From assembly GCA_019119495.1 (NCBI GenBank), contig DWWX01000035.1:1-47549 (forward strand): 47,549 bases of DNA. The letters run 5' to 3'. A program made the position numbers and the translations under genes. Numbering within the stretch: position 1 is the stretch's first letter; every line of letters starts with the position of its first letter. This DNA comes from Candidatus Gemmiger stercorigallinarum (lineage in GTDB: Bacteria; Bacillota; Clostridia; Oscillospirales; Ruminococcaceae). The notes under the pieces were generated by a model. It had not been told where the DNA came from. It saw nothing but the letters and a program-made list of their open reading frames with translations, and did no database searches. Shown one piece after another: positions 44,437 to 47,549 of this stretch.

Positions 44437-46122
44437 ATGGCAAAGTTTTGCGATATTACTTCAAGAAATGATTTGGCGGATTTTTTAGAAATTCCTCGAA
44501 AAGTCTTGACGTATGTTTTATATGTCAAAAAAACGGAAAACTTTTATGCTTCATTTGAGATACCGAAGAAAAATGGTGGAACTCGTACAATCATAGCCCC
44601 ATCAGGCGAACTCAAATCTATCCAAAAAAAGCTGGCAAGGGAGTTAGAGCGATATCAGCAAGACATTTGGGCGAGTAAGGGAATAAAACCTAATCTGTCA
44701 CACGGATTTCAAAAGAAGAAAAGCATTGTTACAAATGCCAGAATACATAGAAACAAAAAATACGTACTAAACATCGACTTGCAGGATTTTTTCGATAGTT
44801 TTCATTTTGGTCGAGTGAGAGGATTTTTTCATAAGAACAAAGACTTTGCTTTGCCCATAGAAGTTGCGACCGTACTTGCGCAATTAACATGTTTTGAAGG
44901 ACGCTTGCCACAGGGGGCACCTACATCTCCCGTTGTAACAAATTTGCTTTGCCAAATTTTGGATAATAGGTTGCTTGGAATTGCGAAGAAGTACAAGCTC
45001 GATTATACGAGATACGCCGACGATTTGACATTTTCGACAAACGACAAAATGTTTGTTGAGCATAAAGACGAGTTTCTTCGCACAATTCAAAAAGAAATTG
45101 AGCATGCAGGCTTTAAAGTTAACGAGAATAAAACGAGGCTGGCATACAAAGATTCGCAGCAAAAGGTAACCGGGCTTGTCGTGAATGAAAAAGTAAATGT
45201 TGCACAAGAGTATTACAGAAGAACAAAGTCGATGGCTCATTCCCTTTATAAAACCGGTGAATTTACCATCGATGGTGAGGTAGGCACGCTTCAGCAACTG
45301 GAAGGCCGTTTCTCTTTTATAAATCAACTTACTTGGCATAACAACAGGCAAGATGGGAAAGAGCATAGTTTTGGAACCTTATCCGGACGAGAACGGGAAT
45401 TCAAGAGATTCCTCTTTTATAAATTCTTTTATGGAAACGATATTCCAATCATTGTGACAGAAGGAAAAACAGATGTTCGCTATTTAAAAGCAGCGTTGAA
45501 AGCTTTGCATAAAGATTATCCTGATCTCATCGAAAAAAATAAAGATGGAAAATTTGAGTTCAAGATAGTGTTTTTTAAACGCACAGAAAGATTGCGGTAT
45601 TTCTTAGGGATTCAGTTGGATGGTGCAGATGCAATGCAAAGTGTTTATAAGTATTTCGTAGGAGGAAAAGGACGAGAAAGCAAAAACTATCCAAACTATT
45701 TTGCCTACTTTCAACGCATGGGAGCGCAACCCAAGAAATCAACGATTCTTCTGTTCGATAACGAAACAAAAAGTAAGCGCCCTTTGGGAAAACTGTTGAC
45801 TGAACAGAAATTTACAGAAGAACAGATTCGAAAACTAAAACAAGAGTTGCACTTAAAAGTGTTGGATAAAGGAAACCTGTATTTGCTGACGAATCCACTA
45901 GTTCCAGGTGAAGAGGAGTGTGAAATTGAATATCTATTTTCGGAAGAGACGCGTAGCACGCTCATCGATGGGAAAAGTTTGTGCCTAAAAGACAAGTATG
46001 ATACTGAAAAGTATTATGGAAAAGAAATCTTTTCTCAACACATAACAGATCATTTTGAGCAGATTGATTTTAGTGGTTTTCGACCTTTATTGGATGCTTT
46101 AACTTCTATTGTTCGTCAATGA
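44437..46122 (+). CDS. Retron reverse transcriptase fused to TOPRIM domain
   Basis: A 561-residue two-domain protein. Residues 1 to about 320 are a retron RT: NARIH (100-104, the retron NAxxH motif), NIDLQDFF (112-119), LPQGAPTSP (157-165), catalytic YADD (193-196) and VTG (244-246, the retron VTG motif). Residues 335-561 are a TOPRIM/OLD-like nuclease domain: VTEGKTD (340-346, catalytic Glu), LLFDNE (438-443, a D-x-E in place of the usual D-x-D) and EIEYLF near 496. RT-TOPRIM fusion is the layout of retron Ec67. ATG 44437 has AGGGGA seven bases upstream; ATG 44407 lies inside the a2 arm and is rejected. Codon use is AT-rich, unlike the host. Confidence 0.92.
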   Translation: MAKFCDITSRNDLADFLEIPRKVLTYVLYVKKTENFYASFEIPKKNGGTRTIIAPSGELKSIQKKLARELERYQQDIWASKGIKPNLSHGFQKKKSIVTNARIHRNKKYVLNIDLQDFFDSFHFGRVRGFFHKNKDFALPIEVATVLAQLTCFEGRLPQGAPTSPVVTNLLCQILDNRLLGIAKKYKLDYTRYADDLTFSTNDKMFVEHKDEFLRTIQKEIEHAGFKVNENKTRLAYKDSQQKVTGLVVNEKVNVAQEYYRRTKSMAHSLYKTGEFTIDGEVGTLQQLEGRFSFINQLTWHNNRQDGKEHSFGTLSGREREFKRFLFYKFFYGNDIPIIVTEGKTDVRYLKAALKALHKDYPDLIEKNKDGKFEFKIVFFKRTERLRYFLGIQLDGADAMQSVYKYFVGGKGRESKNYPNYFAYFQRMGAQPKKSTILLFDNETKSKRPLGKLLTEQKFTEEQIRKLKQELHLKVLDKGNLYLLTNPLVPGEEECEIEYLFSEETRSTLIDGKSLCLKDKYDTEKYYGKEIFSQHITDHFEQIDFSGFRPLLDALTSIVRQ

Positions 46123-46139
46123 GGGGCGAGGGGATGTAA

Positions 46140-46991
46140 ATGCAGATGGATAATTCAAACCTTTCCGATATTTCAATGTGGCAGTATAACCAGCATGAAA
46201 TAAAACAAAACAAGGATATTCACAAAGCAATCAAAGGCCTGAGAGAAATAGAATATTTCTTAAAAGAATTTGGTTGCCTTTCCTTTGGGAGAGACTTCAT
46301 TGTATGTGAGGAAAAGCCCTTCACATTGCAGGGGCTCATTACTTCGCTGGAATTTACAGCAGGAAGTATAATTAGCTGCTGCGAGTCTGGTTGTTTGGCA
46401 GATGCTAACACGTTACTGCGAAAATATAAGGATGATCTCTTTTTCTACCTCTACCTTGTTGCTTATGACAGTGATTGCAAAATAGCTGAACCCTCGAAAA
46501 GGACAAGGAAAATGGAGAAAAATATTCAACGATGGCTTAGAAACGAACTCGGTGATCTGGGGATTGGTCAAATTCTTAAAGAAATCGGAACATCACCTCA
46601 GGTAACCGAAGCCGTGATGAAATACCACTTGCAGAAATATTTGGAGAAAATCAGGGATCGTCTCAACAACTATGTTCATGGTAATGGAATTGCATATTAC
46701 AACAGAAGTGTAAATTCCTATAAAGAGAGCGTCTTGGAAAAACATATTTCAAATCTCTTGCTCGATATGAGATTTGTGACGGTCACTTTTTTGTTTTTGC
46801 TCACAATGTTCAATCCCGCATTTATCATGTCAACGGATTATGTAGACTGCTTGGACTGTTCGATGACGCCTCCTGAAGATTCGCAATACTGGGTGGCGCC
46901 GTTTATCACGGAGTTCTTTCAAAAAAATTTAGACCTAATTGATAAAAATGGTATTGCATATCTTTCAGAAAAAACAAATATGCAGTTTTAG
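46140..46991 (+). CDS. Retron-linked protein with HEPN-like motif, unknown family
   Basis: A 283-residue protein I do not recognise, 17 bp downstream of the RT-TOPRIM gene with GAGGGG upstream, so almost certainly cotranscribed. It is largely helical. Residues 174-180 read RLNNYVH followed by GNG, an R-x5-H pattern typical of HEPN ribonuclease domains. A hydrophobic segment at 211-230 (FVTVTFLFLLTMFNPAFIM) could be a membrane helix or buried core. Two Cys pairs (CC at 80-81, CLDC at 237-240) are notable. By position it would be an effector or accessory of the retron; function is inference. Confidence 0.75.
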   Translation: MQMDNSNLSDISMWQYNQHEIKQNKDIHKAIKGLREIEYFLKEFGCLSFGRDFIVCEEKPFTLQGLITSLEFTAGSIISCCESGCLADANTLLRKYKDDLFFYLYLVAYDSDCKIAEPSKRTRKMEKNIQRWLRNELGDLGIGQILKEIGTSPQVTEAVMKYHLQKYLEKIRDRLNNYVHGNGIAYYNRSVNSYKESVLEKHISNLLLDMRFVTVTFLFLLTMFNPAFIMSTDYVDCLDCSMTPPEDSQYWVAPFITEFFQKNLDLIDKNGIAYLSEKTNMQF

Positions 46992-47095
46992 TAGGCTCTA
47001 TTGGATTTTTGGAAGAATACCTACACATATCTTTTGCAATAGACGTTTTGGCATAACGAGGATTTTTCAATATGTCCCAAAATGATGGAGTGATT

Positions 47096-47248
47096 ATGAC
47101 GATGAACCCATATGAGCAGAAAATAATTTTGGAAAGAGTTCCATCAAAGCCGGAGGCAGCAGAAAAGCAAGCCGACCTCGGAAAAGTACTCCCTGCCGAG
47201 GAAGCTCTTGCTGTACCGATAGAAAAATACGGTGCTATGTCATACTAA
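47096..47248 (+). CDS. Small hypothetical protein, 50 residues
   Basis: A short ORF: MTMNPYEQKIILERVPSKPE then a Lys/Ala/Glu-rich helix-like part and the ending EKYGAMSY. GGAG stands five bases before ATG 47096; an in-frame ATG at 47072 would give 58 residues. It is hydrophilic with no membrane segment. It lies 104 bp after the HEPN-like gene and could belong to that transcript or be a remnant of mobile DNA. I know no family. Confidence 0.4.
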   Translation: MTMNPYEQKIILERVPSKPEAAEKQADLGKVLPAEEALAVPIEKYGAMSY

Positions 47249-47292
47249 AGTTTTATGAATATAATAATATGGGATTCGCAGGGGGATTTGGT

Positions 47293-47484
47293 ATGACTGT
47301 GTCTGTTGTAGTACTTATATTTCTCGTTGCATTTTTCTTGGCTCTTATGTTGATATGGGGCATTTTGCTGTTTGTGTATGTGCGAGAAAAGAGCATTACT
47401 CCAGCAAAAGAATTTTTCCTGGAAAGAGATTTGTCAAGGGTAAATTACACCTCATGTCCCATGGGTATCTTAATTTCGTCTTAA
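47293..47484 (+). CDS. Small single-span membrane protein
   Basis: A 63-residue ORF starting MTVSVVVLIFLVAFFLALML, one long hydrophobic helix (about residues 3-32) followed by a charged segment YVREKSITPAKEFFLERDLS. AGGGGG lies seven bases before ATG 47293; ATG 47269 in the same frame is possible. It could be a small membrane protein or the remnant of a larger gene. No family recognised. Confidence 0.4.
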   Translation: MTVSVVVLIFLVAFFLALMLIWGILLFVYVREKSITPAKEFFLERDLSRVNYTSCPMGILISS

Positions 47485-47524
47485 TGTCAGTCTTGCCATC
47501 TTTATGGCATAACAAGGTCTCTTA

Positions 47525-47533
47525 TGCTATAAT
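47525..47533 (+). promoter_or_regulatory. Extended -10 promoter leading out of the window
   Basis: TGCTATAAT at 47525-47533, an extended -10 of good quality with a weak -35. It is 17 bases before the window end, and a GAGG-containing sequence follows, so another gene probably begins just outside. Confidence 0.5.
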
Positions 47534-47549
47534 AAATTACCTAGAGGAC

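Overview
The window reads as chromosomal DNA of a GC-rich, gut-type Firmicute, probably an Oscillospiraceae/Ruminococcaceae member related to Gemmiger, Subdoligranulum or Faecalibacterium. This is judged from gene order (rpsM-rpsK-rpsD-rpoA-rplQ), IreB, an ANTAR regulator beside glnA, a YfmF/YfmH pair, AGGAGG ribosome binding sites and protein flavour. Genus is inference. From about 42571 to the end the base composition and codon use change abruptly to AT-rich, and this part looks acquired.

Layout. 1-2694 is the end of the alpha operon (S13 fragment, S11, S4, RNA polymerase alpha, L17), closed by a clear terminator. 3128-8304 holds a divergent PRPP synthetase, then murD, a GNAT acetyltransferase and a PLP-dependent methionine gamma-lyase-like enzyme; a complex nested-hairpin intergenic element lies between prs and murD. 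8471-14051 is mostly minus strand: a 57-residue small protein, IreB, the GlcNAc module (nagA, nagB, PTS EIICB) and cutC. 14267-15410 is a divergent pair: a two-helix small membrane protein and a LexA/CI-type XRE-S24 repressor, with repeated CAAC-N5-GTTG operators over both promoters. 15781-17972 is a translationally coupled radical-SAM/DUF4130-type DNA metabolism pair. 18243-21505 has a flavodoxin behind two iron-box-like palindromes, a 45-residue membrane peptide, a PepV/Sapep-type dipeptidase and a GtrA protein.

21832-26541 is an operon of YfmF, YfmH, Lgt (with a long acidic tail) and FolD. 26676-30876 is a nitrogen module on the minus strand: ANTAR antiterminator, type I glutamine synthetase and type III glutamine synthetase. 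31274-32761 holds a CYTH phosphatase and PPK2. 32827-42233 is a run of eight glycosyltransferases (four GT4-like, four GT2), many overlapping, presumably building a surface polysaccharide. An initiator tRNA-fMet follows at 42494-42570.

Downstream of that tRNA is an AT-rich accessory segment: a single-ORF IS3-family transposase on the minus strand, then a retron. The retron has a promoter, an msr/msd RNA closed by a 13-bp a1/a2 stem, a reverse transcriptase with the retron NAxxH and VTG motifs fused to a C-terminal TOPRIM domain, and, 17 bp further on, an unfamiliar 283-residue protein with a HEPN-like R-x5-H motif and one hydrophobic segment. Two further small ORFs and a promoter pointing out of the window follow. 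The RT-TOPRIM retron with a HEPN-like neighbour is the best candidate here for a poorly described defence system.
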